Assembly: GCA_900637705.1 (NCBI GenBank)
Contig: LR134390.1
Location: 2,728,001-2,792,000, forward strand
Reading direction: 5' to 3'
Origin: Fusobacterium varium
GTDB taxonomy: Bacteria > Fusobacteriota > Fusobacteriia > Fusobacteriales > Fusobacteriaceae
Length of the DNA: 64,000 bases
Shown piece by piece: positions 47,550 to 57,229 of the stretch. Under the pieces are notes generated by a model. It saw only the letters and a program-made list of their open reading frames with translations. It was not told the DNA's origin and ran no database searches. A program made the translations under genes and the position numbers. Position 1 is the first letter of the stretch, and every line of letters begins with the position of its first letter.

Positions 47550-48664
47550 TAGTTACCACCTGCCTGATTAGAGTTCATCTCAAGTATTCTTTTTCTCTCT
47601 GCTTCTTTTTCTTTCTCTCTTCTCCACTGATGTAGGATAAGAACTAAAGCAATTATTCCATAAGACACAAACACTCTAAAATACTCTCCTATCTGGGCTG
47701 AACCTATAAGTTCTTTCCCTGCTCTTGGAGCTAATACGAACATAGTATGAAAAAGAATTACTCCACTAAGTGCATTTGGAATACTAGCTTTAGATACAGT
47801 TGCTCCTCCTATTAAAAGAGCTGCAATAGCAAACATTCCTATCTGTTCATGACTGTTATATGTATTCATAGTTCCAATATTTTGAAGAAATATGAGTTGA
47901 CCTATTCCAGCAAGAATAGTGGAAATAACAATTGCTAATATTCTTGTTCTGTCAACTGCAATACCTGATGATTTAGAAACTTCTATATCCTGACCAATTG
48001 CTCTCATATCTTGACCTAGCTTAGTTTTTCTAAACCAAACTATAAAAAAACATAAAAGCACTATAGCTAAAATAGTCAAAACAGGAATAGAGTACTGTCC
48101 TATGTTAAAAACTATTCCATCATCTAAAGCCCTTCTTATATTTTTAAGATCTATTGCATTTCTTATTCCATGTCCTCTTGAAAGAAGTATAGCTTCATTT
48201 TTTATAGGTATTACTTTTCCCATTCCATATAAAACTAAAAGCTGATATACACCATTGATAAAAAATCCAAGTATCATAGATGTAATCATTTCCCTTCCTT
48301 TTGCTCTATTTAAAACAATTCCACCTACATATCCCATAAGGGCTGCTATTGGAAGAGTTATAATAACAGCAAGAAAAAATCCCTGCAGTCCAACTATATT
48401 CCAGTCAGTGATAAATATTAAAGCTATCTGTCCTGCCATTGCTCCTAACACTATACCAAAATTTAATCCCATTCCTGCTATTATAGGTATTAAAAGAGAT
48501 AATACCAAGAATAAATTACGAGATAATCTTAAAATTATTTCCTGAATAAGATACTCTATACTTAACCCTGATATAGGTATAGATAAAAGTATTATTATTA
48601 CCATAAATATAGGAACTATATTATTCACTAAAAATTTTTTAATTTTATTTTCCACTTCCAGCAC
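47549..48664 (-). CDS. ABC permease, RbsC/BPD_transp_2 type (second)
   Basis: 371-residue inner-membrane permease of the ribose/nucleoside (BPD_transp_2) class with about ten membrane segments. Landmarks: GMGLNFGIVLGAMAGQIALI, GKEMITSMILGFFINGVYQL-like region (GREMITSMILGFFINGVYQL), MRAIGQDIEVSKSSGIAVDR (coupling), FAIAALLIGGATVSKASIPN. The C-terminus is a charged tail (RREKEKEAERKR). Overlaps the first permease by 20 bases. Confidence 0.88.
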   Translation of the reverse strand: MLEVENKIKKFLVNNIVPIFMVIIILLSIPISGLSIEYLIQEIILRLSRNLFLVLSLLIPIIAGMGLNFGIVLGAMAGQIALIFITDWNIVGLQGFFLAVIITLPIAALMGYVGGIVLNRAKGREMITSMILGFFINGVYQLLVLYGMGKVIPIKNEAILLSRGHGIRNAIDLKNIRRALDDGIVFNIGQYSIPVLTILAIVLLCFFIVWFRKTKLGQDMRAIGQDIEVSKSSGIAVDRTRILAIVISTILAGIGQLIFLQNIGTMNTYNSHEQIGMFAIAALLIGGATVSKASIPNALSGVILFHTMFVLAPRAGKELIGSAQIGEYFRVFVSYGIIALVLILHQWRREKEKEAERKRILEMNSNQAGGN

Positions 48665-49685
48665 CTTCCTTTCTTGTCAAAGCATATAGTATCATTCCAT
48701 TAGATACTATAATTCTTATTGTTTCTGACATATCTGTCTGAATTATATTATTAACAACTGAAGGAGTCATTGTCAGTATTCCTTGAAATAAAAATGTTCC
48801 AACTATAACATTGACAATAGTTACTTTATTTACAGATGCTCCTCCTATAAGGATTGCTGCTATTGCTGGAAATGCCATATAAAACGGAGCAAGATATAAT
48901 TGTACAAATCCAAAACTTTGCTGATATACTACTATTCCAACTGCTGCCAGAACTGTAGACATAACAACAGATTCTACTCTTATTTTATTTATGTTAATTC
49001 CTGTAGCTTTTGCAAATTTATCATTAGTTCCAACTGCTTTCATTGCATACCCAGTTCTTGATCTAAAAAATATCCACATTCCAAAAGCCAATATAGCAAA
49101 AAATACTACTTCTCCCAATGGAAGCATATCTCCTGGCATATGAAGTACTTTATCAAGAATTTTATGCCAGTGACTTTCAACACTTATAGTTGTACGAAGT
49201 CCCTCTCCCCCATATGCCCAAATCATATCCTGGCTTTTAAAAGGAAGAATAAGCCACATTATACACATTACAGCAACAGATGAAAAACCTATATAAGTTG
49301 CAATCATCATTTCTCCACCTTTTACTTTATTAAGGATATGTCCATATAACCAACCAAATAAAATTGCAAAAGGTATCGATATTATTATAGCTCCTGCAAA
49401 ACCTGCAAATCCACTGAGCCCCATTTCTATACTTATTACAGCTCCCAGAAGTCCTGCTTCTACTCCTAAAGGCATACCAAAATTAAGCCCTGTTCCTGAT
49501 TGTATCATTGGTACAAGAGATAAAACTAATATAGCATTCATTCCAAATCTTACTAAGGTATCTCCTAAAGCTGATTTTAAATTTATTCCTATAAAGGGAG
49601 AAACTATATACATAGATAAAAGAAAGAGAGTTATTATTATTCTAGGCCACCCTGCATTCTTCAGCATAGTCTTTATATTATTCAT
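48645..49685 (-). CDS. ABC permease, RbsC/BPD_transp_2 type (first)
   Basis: 346-residue permease paralogous to the one downstream: GTGLNFGMPLGVEAGLLGAV, GGEMMIATYIGFSSVAVMCI, MKAVGTNDKFAKATGININK, AFPAIAAILIGGASVNKVTI. Two different permeases imply a heterodimeric channel. Overlaps the ATPase end by 8 bases. Confidence 0.88.
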   Translation of the reverse strand: MNNIKTMLKNAGWPRIIITLFLLSMYIVSPFIGINLKSALGDTLVRFGMNAILVLSLVPMIQSGTGLNFGMPLGVEAGLLGAVISIEMGLSGFAGFAGAIIISIPFAILFGWLYGHILNKVKGGEMMIATYIGFSSVAVMCIMWLILPFKSQDMIWAYGGEGLRTTISVESHWHKILDKVLHMPGDMLPLGEVVFFAILAFGMWIFFRSRTGYAMKAVGTNDKFAKATGININKIRVESVVMSTVLAAVGIVVYQQSFGFVQLYLAPFYMAFPAIAAILIGGASVNKVTIVNVIVGTFLFQGILTMTPSVVNNIIQTDMSETIRIIVSNGMILYALTRKEGAGSGK

Positions 49686-51272
49686 TATTTCCCTCCTTTA
49701 ATACTCCTACCATCATTTTTCCAAATTCTAATATATCTGCTGTAGGTGGTAGTATTCCAGCCACTTTTCCTTCATTTATTATTGCAATTCTATCACATAC
49801 ACTTCTCAATTCTTCTATTTCAGAAGAAGTTATTATTATAGTTGTTCCTTTAGTTGAATTATATTCTTTTAAAGTATCTAAAACCAATTTTTTAGCTCCT
49901 ACATCTATTCCTCTTGTAGGTTCTGAAACAAACAAAACTTCTGGATCCATAGTAAAAGCTTTAGCAAGGCATACTTTCTGCTGATTTCCTCCACTTAATT
50001 CCTGAACTTTCTGCTTCTCACTCATACATCTTATTTCTAATTTTTTATATAGTCCTGAGCATTTTCCTTCATTGCTTCTTCATCAACAAGATTAAATAAA
50101 CCTCCAAATCTTTTTTTGAAGAACTTTCTTTGTATCTGCATAGCTGGATAGGCTATATTTTCTTCAATAGAACTTTCAAGAAGTAACCCTACTCCTTTTC
50201 TGTCTTCTGAAACAAAAAATATTCCTTTTTCCAATGGATTATTAGGATCATTTAATTTGATAATTTCTCCTTTAAAAGTAACTTTTCCACTTGAATCATA
50301 TAATCCCATTATTCCATTTGCAATTCCTATTTTACCCTGACCAGCCATACCTCCCAGTCCTAAAATCTCGCCTTTTTTTATATCAAGATTCAATCCTTTT
50401 GCCATTTCTCCAGGCATATCCACCCAAAAATTTTTCACAGAAAGAATAGTTTCCTTGTTGTCATCTAAAGTTTCTATTTTTTCTTCAGATTCTCCCATTT
50501 TTCTTCCTATCATCCATTCTGTTATCTGATTTACATTAGTATCCTTTGTACTGACAGTATTAATCAAAAGTCCATCTCTCAAAACAACTACTGTATCACA
50601 TATGTCCATTATTTCATCTAGTCTATGAGTAATAAATATTATAGATATTCCCTTTTCAGATAATCTTCTCATAGTTTCAAGCAATACCTTTGCCTCTTCT
50701 TCAGTCAAAACAGCTGTAGGTTCATCTAAAACCAAAAGCTTTGTTTTTTCTCTCTCAATCTCACGAGCTATTTCTGTAAACTGCTTATGAGCTACTGGCA
50801 TTTCATTAATAACAGTATCAGGATCTATCTCTATACCTAGCTGAGAAATAGCATTATTTGCTCTTTTCTCTATATTTTTTGAATCTATTCTCCTTATTCT
50901 TTCTCCAAAAAGACTTTCTAAAAAACTATTAGCAGTAGATTCTCTATTTAAAACTATATTTTCATTAGCTTTAAAACCAGGTATTAAAGAAAATTCCTGA
51001 TGAACCATTCCTATTCCTACAGCAAGAGCATCAAATGGAGATTTAAAATTTGTTTCTTCTCCATTAAAAATTATTTTTCCTCCATACCCTCCTGTTTCAG
51101 AAATAACTGGCATACCAAAAATAGCCTTCATCAAAGTTGATTTTCCGGCTCCATTCTCTCCTACCAGTCCTACTATTTCACCAGGTTTAACCTCCAAATT
51201 TATATCTTTTAATACTACATTTTCTCCAAAAGACTTTGAAAGCCCCTCTATTTTCAATAATACTTTATCCAC
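49678..51272 (-). CDS. Double-domain ABC ATPase, RbsA/MglA type (frame break at 50041-50046)
   Basis: Fused ATPase of about 531 residues after repair. N-terminal domain: Walker A GENGAGKST, Walker B LLVLDEPTAVLTEEE, ITHRLDE. The second domain begins near residue 275 (ILSVKNFWVDMPGEMAKGLN), includes VSEDRKGVGLLLESSIEENI, then breaks at a T6 run after ENAQDYIKN. One extra A joins it to KLEIRCMSEKQKVQELSGGN, whose signature LSGGNQQK and VLFVSEPTRGIDVGAK complete the domain. Motor for the two permeases encoded downstream. Confidence 0.88.
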
Positions 51273-51293
51273 ATTTTCACCCCTTGAAAATTA

Positions 51294-51317
51294 AAGGAGG
51301 GGGATTACCCCTCCCTT
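51294..51317 (-). promoter_or_regulatory. Intercistronic hairpin after the binding-protein gene
   Basis: AAGGGAGGGG and CCCCCTCCTT (minus strand) form a GC-rich stem with loop TAAT, followed by TAATTTTC. Such stems commonly protect the binding-protein message or partially terminate, giving excess binding protein over membrane subunits. Confidence 0.6.
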
Positions 51318-51318
51318 A

Positions 51319-52500
51319 TTATTTTATTTTAAAATATTTTTCAGGAACAGTTTCATTAGTCATGTTCATGTAACCTTTTCCTAAAACATAAGTGTCTTGA
51401 TATAATAAGTAGAAGTTATCTTTTTCCACTCCATTGACGTCTGTGTAGTTACTTCCATTCCAACCAGCACCAGGAGTAAATTTCTTCAATGAATTCATAA
51501 TAGAATCAAAGTCAGTAGCATCTACACCTTTTTCTATAACTGCTCTTGCATGTTCTCCTAAAGCAATAACAGAAATAAAGTTATATGAGTAAGCCCATGT
51601 TCCCATTCTTCCAGCTCCACCTTTTGCTACTACTGTATCTTCAACTTTCTTTAATATTTTTGGCCAGTTCCCTTTTTCATCTTCAGAGAATTTTATTCCT
51701 AAAGCTCCAGGATATCCCATTGTAGGAGATGGTAAATCTGCTTCTACAAAGTATCCACCTACTTCAGCTACTCTTTTTAATAATGGTTCAGTGTGAGCAT
51801 CATTTGTTGCAAAGAATGCTGTATCTTTACCATATTTTTCCAACCAGTTAGGTACTTGTTCCAATATATACTGTTGAGCTCCTGCCACTCCAACATCACT
51901 TACTGGATCTGGAGCAGACATATCAATAAATTCCATTCCAAGATCTTTTGCAGTTTCTGCCATTATATTTCTTCTTCTTGACAATAATTCATAACTCAAA
52001 TGTCTTGGGAAAGATATATGCATAAATTTTGTAGCTCCCATCTCTTTTGCAGCTTTTACAATTAAATATCCTCTTGCCACATTGTCTGGGTTAGTAACTA
52101 AATCAGCTGCATCACTTATGATCTCTGGATCTTCATGTGGAGCATTAGCTATCAATAATATATCAGGTCTTTTTTCTCTTATTCTTCTAAATGCTTCAAC
52201 TGTTCCAGGAACAGCTTCTGCTACTAATATAACTTTCATTTTAGGGTCATCTGCTAATCCTACCATTTGAGAAATAGTAGTTTCCATCTCCTGCATAAAA
52301 TTATCAGGATAAGTAACATGTGTAACCATTCCACCTTTATCACTTGCTCCATACATTTTCACTAACTCTTCAGCACCACGAAGACTATCTTCTGATTGAG
52401 ATACAGTTCCACTTACAACTCCAATATGGTAATCTGCTTCAGCAGCAAAACTGAACAATGAAAACAAAAACATAAATAATCCAACAAAATACTTTTTCAT
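51319..52500 (-). CDS. ABC substrate-binding protein (DUF3798-like)
   Basis: 393-residue periplasmic binding protein with signal peptide (residues 1-19, FSFAAEADY). The fold resembles type-I sugar/nucleoside binders: HIGVVSGTVSQSEDSLRGAE, KVILVAEAVPGTVEAFRRIR, FFATNDAHTEPLLKRVAEVG. I recall this protein family as DUF3798. First gene of the operon, expressed from a near-consensus promoter; GGGGG precedes the ATG. Substrate unknown. Confidence 0.82.
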   Translation of the reverse strand: MKKYFVGLFMFLFSLFSFAAEADYHIGVVSGTVSQSEDSLRGAEELVKMYGASDKGGMVTHVTYPDNFMQEMETTISQMVGLADDPKMKVILVAEAVPGTVEAFRRIREKRPDILLIANAPHEDPEIISDAADLVTNPDNVARGYLIVKAAKEMGATKFMHISFPRHLSYELLSRRRNIMAETAKDLGMEFIDMSAPDPVSDVGVAGAQQYILEQVPNWLEKYGKDTAFFATNDAHTEPLLKRVAEVGGYFVEADLPSPTMGYPGALGIKFSEDEKGNWPKILKKVEDTVVAKGGAGRMGTWAYSYNFISVIALGEHARAVIEKGVDATDFDSIMNSLKKFTPGAGWNGSNYTDVNGVEKDNFYLLYQDTYVLGKGYMNMTNETVPEKYFKIK

Positions 52501-52619
52501 AAGTTCCCCCTTACAATTTTATTATCTTCTTTATAATTCTATACTTAACTATATACCTACAATAAAAAAAGTACCATTATTTAAGTACAGAGGTTATAAA
52601 ACTTTTTGATATTGTTAGG

Positions 52620-52648
52620 ATTATACTCCTTTAAATAATGTATGTCAA
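52620..52648 (-). promoter_or_regulatory. Near-consensus sigma70 promoter of the ABC operon
   Basis: TTGACA at 52648-52643, 17 bases, TATAAT at 52625-52620 on the minus strand, a full consensus match. The leader of about 110 bases contains GTACTTAAATAATGGTAC followed by seven T, a possible weak attenuator. The remaining sequence up to 52840 is AT-rich without features. Confidence 0.8.
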
Positions 52649-52846
52649 CCATTATTTTCTTTAATTAAAAAAAATATTTCATTTATTTGTTTTTTAAAAA
52701 ATACCAATCAAGATTTTAAGGTATATTTTTATATATTTATATTTGAATTAATATTTCATATTTTTTAATTTTTTTAATTTATAAATTTTTATTTTTAGAT
52801 TTTTTTGTTAATTTTATATTTATTTCATTTTTACAAAAAATAAAAA

Positions 52847-52875
52847 AGATCTGGTACTTTATAAATATCAGATCT
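52847..52875 (-). terminator. Terminator of the 76-residue gene
   Basis: AGATCTG/CAGATCT stem; minus strand continues with a T run (52847-52842). Confidence 0.65.
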
Positions 52876-52886
52876 GATTTATAAGA

Positions 52887-53117
52887 TTATTTACTTGTTC
52901 CTAATCTTCCATTAAAAAAAGAACTCTTCATCTCATCAGATTTATTCTTTTCTAGCTTCTTCATCATTTCAGTTTTTTCTTCAATTTTTTTAGATATATA
53001 AAATATAATATCAAAATTAGTTATTTCATGATAACTACTTTTTTCCTCTTCTTCTTTTTTTATATATGGTTTTTCATACATTTCAAATATAATATCTAAA
53101 TTAGTTATTTCTTTCAT
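52887..53117 (-). CDS. Hypothetical protein with internal repeat
   Basis: 76-residue charged protein with two copies of a short unit: EITNLDIIFEMYEKPYIKKE (residues 3-22) and EITNFDIIFYISKKIEEK (31-48). The remainder is Lys/Glu-rich and probably helical. GGAGGGAG precedes the ATG, so it is likely expressed. No signal peptide or known domain. Function unknown; no operon partner. Confidence 0.6.
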   Translation of the reverse strand: MKEITNLDIIFEMYEKPYIKKEEEEKSSYHEITNFDIIFYISKKIEEKTEMMKKLEKNKSDEMKSSFFNGRLGTSK

Positions 53118-53317
53118 TTTTCTCCCTCCAAGGTCAACCCAAAATTAAAAATATCCTTAGAATCATACCACTAATTAAAACTATAGTTTCAAACTTCAAT
53201 CTATCTTCCTTATAGCTATATAGTATTAAAAATCATCAAAAATGTAAAACCATATTTCAGACACATCTTAACAAGTATAAGCTTGTATCTCTTCTCATCT
53301 ATAGTTTTTTATAAAAT

Positions 53318-53352
53318 AAAAAAGGGCTCAATTTTTTATTGAACCCCTTTCA
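53318..53352 (-). terminator. nrd operon terminator
   Basis: GGGGTTCAAT/ATTGAGCCC stem (one mismatch) around AAAAA, then a T run on the minus strand. Confidence 0.8.
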
Positions 53353-53368
53353 TTTAAAAACTATTTTC

Positions 53369-54430
53369 TTATATTTCATCCCAGCCATCAATAGATGAAC
53401 TCATATTATAACTTGTCACTGTCCCTTCAAAGAAATTTGCTTTTACATTTCCTTCTCCCTCTGTATCTGCAAATTTTGTAAGATGTTTATATGGATTTTT
53501 ATTAAATCCATCATATATTGGCTTCAAACCAATACTTCTCAATCTCTCATTTGCCAGCCACTTTGTATATTGTTCTGTTGTTTCCTCTGTTATTCCAAGA
53601 ATTTGATTTCCTATTATATGGTTAGTCCAATTTATTTCTTGTTCTACTGCTTTCCTAAACATATCATAGATTTCTTCATCATTGAAAAAATCTGGATTTT
53701 CATTTCTTATCTCTTTTAATAGATGCTGAAAAATAACAACATGAGATAGTTCATCTCTATTTATAAGTCTTATTATATCAGATGTTCCCATCATTCTATT
53801 TCTGCTTGCCAAAAGATAGAAAAAATTAAATCCATTATAGAAATATATTGCCTCTAAAAGATAGTCAGCTACAATAACCTTAGAAAAATTTTCATCATTT
53901 GGATTTTCTAAAAATCTTTGATACATTTCAGCAATATATTTATTTCTTTCAAAAAGTATCTTATCTTCTCTCCATTTATCATATATAGAGTTTCTTATTT
54001 CTTTTGGAAGAATAGATTCTATTATATATTGATAAGATTGTGAATGTATTGCTTCTTGAAATGTCTGAATGGAAAGTATCAGATTTATTTCTGGAGCAGT
54101 TATATAATCACACACATTTGGAATATTATTAGTTTGAATACTATCAAGAAAAATTAAAAATGATAAAATTCCATCATAGGCTTCTTTCTCCTGATCTGTC
54201 AGATTTTTATAGTCATTTTTATCTTGTGTTAAATCTATTTTTTCTGGTATCCAAAAGTTTCCCATCATTGTTCTATAAAGTTGATTAGCCCATTGATACT
54301 TAACATTATTTAAATTAAATATATTTGTGCTATCTCCTTTTATTATTCTTCTTTTAGATAAAGAATCATCTCCTAGAGGATTAAAAAGTTTTTTCCTATC
54401 CACTGCAGCTTTCACACTCCTCTTTTTCAT
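53369..54430 (-). CDS. nrdB: Class Ia ribonucleotide reductase small subunit
   Basis: 353-residue beta subunit housing the di-iron tyrosyl radical. Metal ligands are visible in FLIFLDSIQ (Asp), FQEAIHSQSY (Glu, His, and the candidate radical Tyr), DYLLEAIYFYN (Glu) and NRDELSHVVIFQ (Glu, His). The C-terminal tail for docking to NrdA ends SSSIDGWDEI. It overlaps the nrdA end by 35 bases, indicating coupling. It makes dNTPs and needs oxygen or an activator for the radical, notable for an anaerobe. Confidence 0.93.
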   Translation of the reverse strand: MKKRSVKAAVDRKKLFNPLGDDSLSKRRIIKGDSTNIFNLNNVKYQWANQLYRTMMGNFWIPEKIDLTQDKNDYKNLTDQEKEAYDGILSFLIFLDSIQTNNIPNVCDYITAPEINLILSIQTFQEAIHSQSYQYIIESILPKEIRNSIYDKWREDKILFERNKYIAEMYQRFLENPNDENFSKVIVADYLLEAIYFYNGFNFFYLLASRNRMMGTSDIIRLINRDELSHVVIFQHLLKEIRNENPDFFNDEEIYDMFRKAVEQEINWTNHIIGNQILGITEETTEQYTKWLANERLRSIGLKPIYDGFNKNPYKHLTKFADTEGEGNVKANFFEGTVTSYNMSSSIDGWDEI

Positions 54431-56642
54431 TCATTATATTAGTATTTTTTTGAATCGTTCTTATATAATATATTGATTTACAACCATTTTTCCACGCAGA
54501 CATAAGAGTATTATAAATATCTTTTGCTCTTATATTTTTATTTAAATCAAAAATTAGCTCCATTGAAACTCCTTGAGTAGTCCACTTTCCTATCCTACTC
54601 ATTATTTCTACATAAATTTGTGGATTCACATTTTTAAATTCTGGATAAAACCAAGCTCTATCTTTCAAATATTTCACTACTCTTGGTACTGCTCCTTTTT
54701 GATTTTTTTCTATATAGAATCTTGAAAATGTAGGATTTACTGATGCTGTTGCTCCCATAAGAAGTGATGTAGAAGTGTTAGGAGCTATGGCAGTAAGTTC
54801 TCCATTACGCATTCCATATTTTGCTACCAGTTCAAATACTTCATTCCATTTAGTTGCATATTTAGAATTTTTTATATACCAATCTTTATTTTTCTGAAAA
54901 AATACCCCTCTATCCCACATTGATCCTTTAAACATTGGATATTGACCTCTATTTTTAGCTAATAATGCTGATGATTTTATACTATATAAAGCAATTTCTT
55001 CAAATAGTTCATCTATATCATTTAGTGATTCATCATAAATCATAAATTCTCTTGCTAAATAATCTGCTAGTCCCATAGTTCCAACTCCAATAGTTCTGTA
55101 TGCAATGTTATGTTTATCTGATTCCATTATAGGTGTTTTTGTTAAATCTATTGTATTATCAAGCATTCTTACAGCTGTATCAACTATATTTTCAAGTTCT
55201 TCTCTTGCTATCTCTGCCAGATTTAATGAAACTAAATTACATGTATGAACCTCTCCAAGTTTAGCGCTTCTTACTCCCTTTTCTTCAACAACTTTCTCTG
55301 TAAAATCCTTACTTGGGAAAAAATTAGAAAAACTTTCCATACATAAATTTCCATTTCCTATCATTCCCTTATGATTGTTATGATTCATTAAGTTTGCCCT
55401 GTCTTTAAAAAAGATATATGGCATTCCCGTTTCAATCTGTACTTTCATTATTTCTTTGAATAATTCTCTTGCTTTTATTACTTTTTTTAATTTCAGAGAA
55501 GTGTCTTTTTCTAAAGCTTTATAAATTTCTTCAAATTTTTCTCCATAAAGTTCACACAGTTCAACCCCATATTTTATACGCACTTCATAAGGATCTACCA
55601 ATGTCCATTCCAGATTATTTTCTACCCTTTTCATAAATAAATCAGACAATACAACTTGAGGGTATATATCATAAGCCTTACCCCTTTGATCTCCATTCTC
55701 TGTCTGAAGCTCTAAAAATAATTCTATATCTAAATGCCAAGAATCTAATGCTACTGTTACAGCTCCTGCTCTTCTTCCTTGTTGATTTACAGCTACAGCT
55801 GTATCATTTACTATTTTTATCCATGGAACTACCCCACCACTTGCATTATAATATCCATTTACCATAGAGTCCTTAGCTCTTATTCTTGAAACATTTAATC
55901 CTACTCCTCCTCCACTTTTGCTTATTTTAGCAATTGTATCTATATTATAAAAAATAGATTCTATATTATCGTCCATTGCAGTAATGAAACATGACGATAA
56001 ATTTCCCTTTGGTATTCTCAAATTCGCTAGAATAGGAGTAGCTAAAGATATTTTTTTCAATGACAGAGCATTGTAAAATCTCTTGGCTACTAAAACTCTA
56101 TTTTCTTCATTTATAGCTAATAACATAGCTATACACATAAATACTTCTTGTGGTAGTTCATAAATATTTCCCTTATATTTTAAAAGATACCTATTTACAA
56201 ACATATTAGCACCAGCATAGTCATACATCATATCTCTTGATATATCAATAGCTTTTTCTAATTCTTTAATTTCATCTTCTGTATATTCCTGAAGTCTATT
56301 ATCATATATCCCATTCTCTGTAAGAGTCTTTATTGTTTTATAAAATTCTCCATATGAAAATCCTCTTTTATGAAAAACTTCTCTTTCTGTTTCCATCATA
56401 AGAAGTCTTCCTGCTACATATGTCCAATCACTTTCTTCAAAACTGGTCATAGCAACTGCTTGATTTATAAGGGACTCTTGTATTTTTTTTGTTGTTATAT
56501 TTTCTTGGTATATTGAATCTATATAACTTTCTAATTCAACCATATTGACTTCAAGTCCTTCACAAGCTCGTATAAGTTTCTCTCTTATTTTTATTATGTC
56601 CAAGTTTTCTTTTATTCCTGCTCTATTTATAACTTCTCTCAT
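54396..56642 (-). CDS. nrdA: Class Ia ribonucleotide reductase large subunit
   Basis: 748-residue alpha subunit that reduces ribonucleotides. An ATP-cone-like N-terminus (residues about 1-90) precedes the barrel. Active-site features: GNLSSCFITAMDDN (Cys of the redox pair), GNGNLCMESFSNF and HTCNLVSLNLAEIA, and NTSTSLLMGATASVNPTFS. The C-terminus ends CESCSG, the thiol pair rereduced by thioredoxin- or glutaredoxin-type partners. It shares a base with the nrdH stop. Confidence 0.94.
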   Translation of the reverse strand: MREVINRAGIKENLDIIKIREKLIRACEGLEVNMVELESYIDSIYQENITTKKIQESLINQAVAMTSFEESDWTYVAGRLLMMETEREVFHKRGFSYGEFYKTIKTLTENGIYDNRLQEYTEDEIKELEKAIDISRDMMYDYAGANMFVNRYLLKYKGNIYELPQEVFMCIAMLLAINEENRVLVAKRFYNALSLKKISLATPILANLRIPKGNLSSCFITAMDDNIESIFYNIDTIAKISKSGGGVGLNVSRIRAKDSMVNGYYNASGGVVPWIKIVNDTAVAVNQQGRRAGAVTVALDSWHLDIELFLELQTENGDQRGKAYDIYPQVVLSDLFMKRVENNLEWTLVDPYEVRIKYGVELCELYGEKFEEIYKALEKDTSLKLKKVIKARELFKEIMKVQIETGMPYIFFKDRANLMNHNNHKGMIGNGNLCMESFSNFFPSKDFTEKVVEEKGVRSAKLGEVHTCNLVSLNLAEIAREELENIVDTAVRMLDNTIDLTKTPIMESDKHNIAYRTIGVGTMGLADYLAREFMIYDESLNDIDELFEEIALYSIKSSALLAKNRGQYPMFKGSMWDRGVFFQKNKDWYIKNSKYATKWNEVFELVAKYGMRNGELTAIAPNTSTSLLMGATASVNPTFSRFYIEKNQKGAVPRVVKYLKDRAWFYPEFKNVNPQIYVEIMSRIGKWTTQGVSMELIFDLNKNIRAKDIYNTLMSAWKNGCKSIYYIRTIQKNTNIMNEKEECESCSG

Positions 56643-56845
56643 TATATAACCTCTAAAAATCTTTCCATTGGATAATATTCTCCATCTTTCTCAACAACTG
56701 GTGCACTCATAATTCTATTTTTGCTAGCTACAGTCATTAAAGTTTTTAAATCTTGAATATATTCATATTTAATTCCTTTATTATCTAATGTTTTTTTTAA
56801 TGATTCGCATTTACTGCAACCTTCTTTTCCAAATATCTTTATCAT
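56642..56845 (-). CDS. nrdH: Glutaredoxin-like NrdH electron donor
   Basis: 67-residue redoxin. The start at 56845 (MIKIFGKEGCSKCESLKK) follows AGGAGGAAAAAG; six upstream codons are not needed. Redox motif CSKC at residues 10-13; cis-Pro region in MSAPVVEKDG. It reduces the C-terminal thiols of NrdA. First recognised gene of the nrd operon; its ATG overlaps the stop of a tiny Cys-rich frame. Confidence 0.9.
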   Translation of the reverse strand: MIKIFGKEGCSKCESLKKTLDNKGIKYEYIQDLKTLMTVASKNRIMSAPVVEKDGEYYPMERFLEVI

Positions 56846-56964
56846 CTTTTTCCTCCTAAGCATAATATATCATTTTTACAATATATTGTGTTTTTTTCAT
56901 TACAAACACAACATACAGTAATATTATTACATATATCTTCTATTTTTTCAATTACTTTATTCAT
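56842..56964 (-). CDS. Possible 40-residue Cys-rich leader ORF of nrdH
   Basis: Open frame of 40 codons starting MNKVIEKIEDICNNITVCCV and ending at a TGA that overlaps the nrdH ATG (ATGA). It has six cysteines (ICNN, VCCVC, YCKN, LCLG), a spacing that resembles a metal knuckle. No good ribosome site is seen before it, and the nrdH ribosome site encodes its last residues. It could be a coupled small protein or chance. Confidence 0.35.
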   Translation of the reverse strand: MNKVIEKIEDICNNITVCCVCNEKNTIYCKNDILCLGGKR

Positions 56965-57182
56965 TTTCCATGATGAATTATTCAATAATAATAACAAAAA
57001 TCCTGTAATTCAAAGAAAACTTTATAAAAAAATTTTAGTATTAATATCAATTTAGTCATCTATTGTATCACTTATTTTTATATATTAGAAAAATTTCCCC
57101 TTCATTAATTTTTAGAAAATAAAATTTATTAATAAAAAGTAATACATATTAAAAACCTTATAATATAAAACTTAAATATATG

Positions 57183-57218
57183 AAAAACGCTAAAGAATAT
57201 AGACTCTTTAGCGTTTTT
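57183..57218. terminator. Bidirectional terminator after the alcohol dehydrogenase
   Basis: AAAAACGCTAAAGA and TCTTTAGCGTTTTT form a 14-bp stem with loop ATATAGAC. The 220 bases between here and the nrd operon (56965-57182) show no gene. Confidence 0.85.
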
Positions 57219-57229
57219 GATTTATCTCT

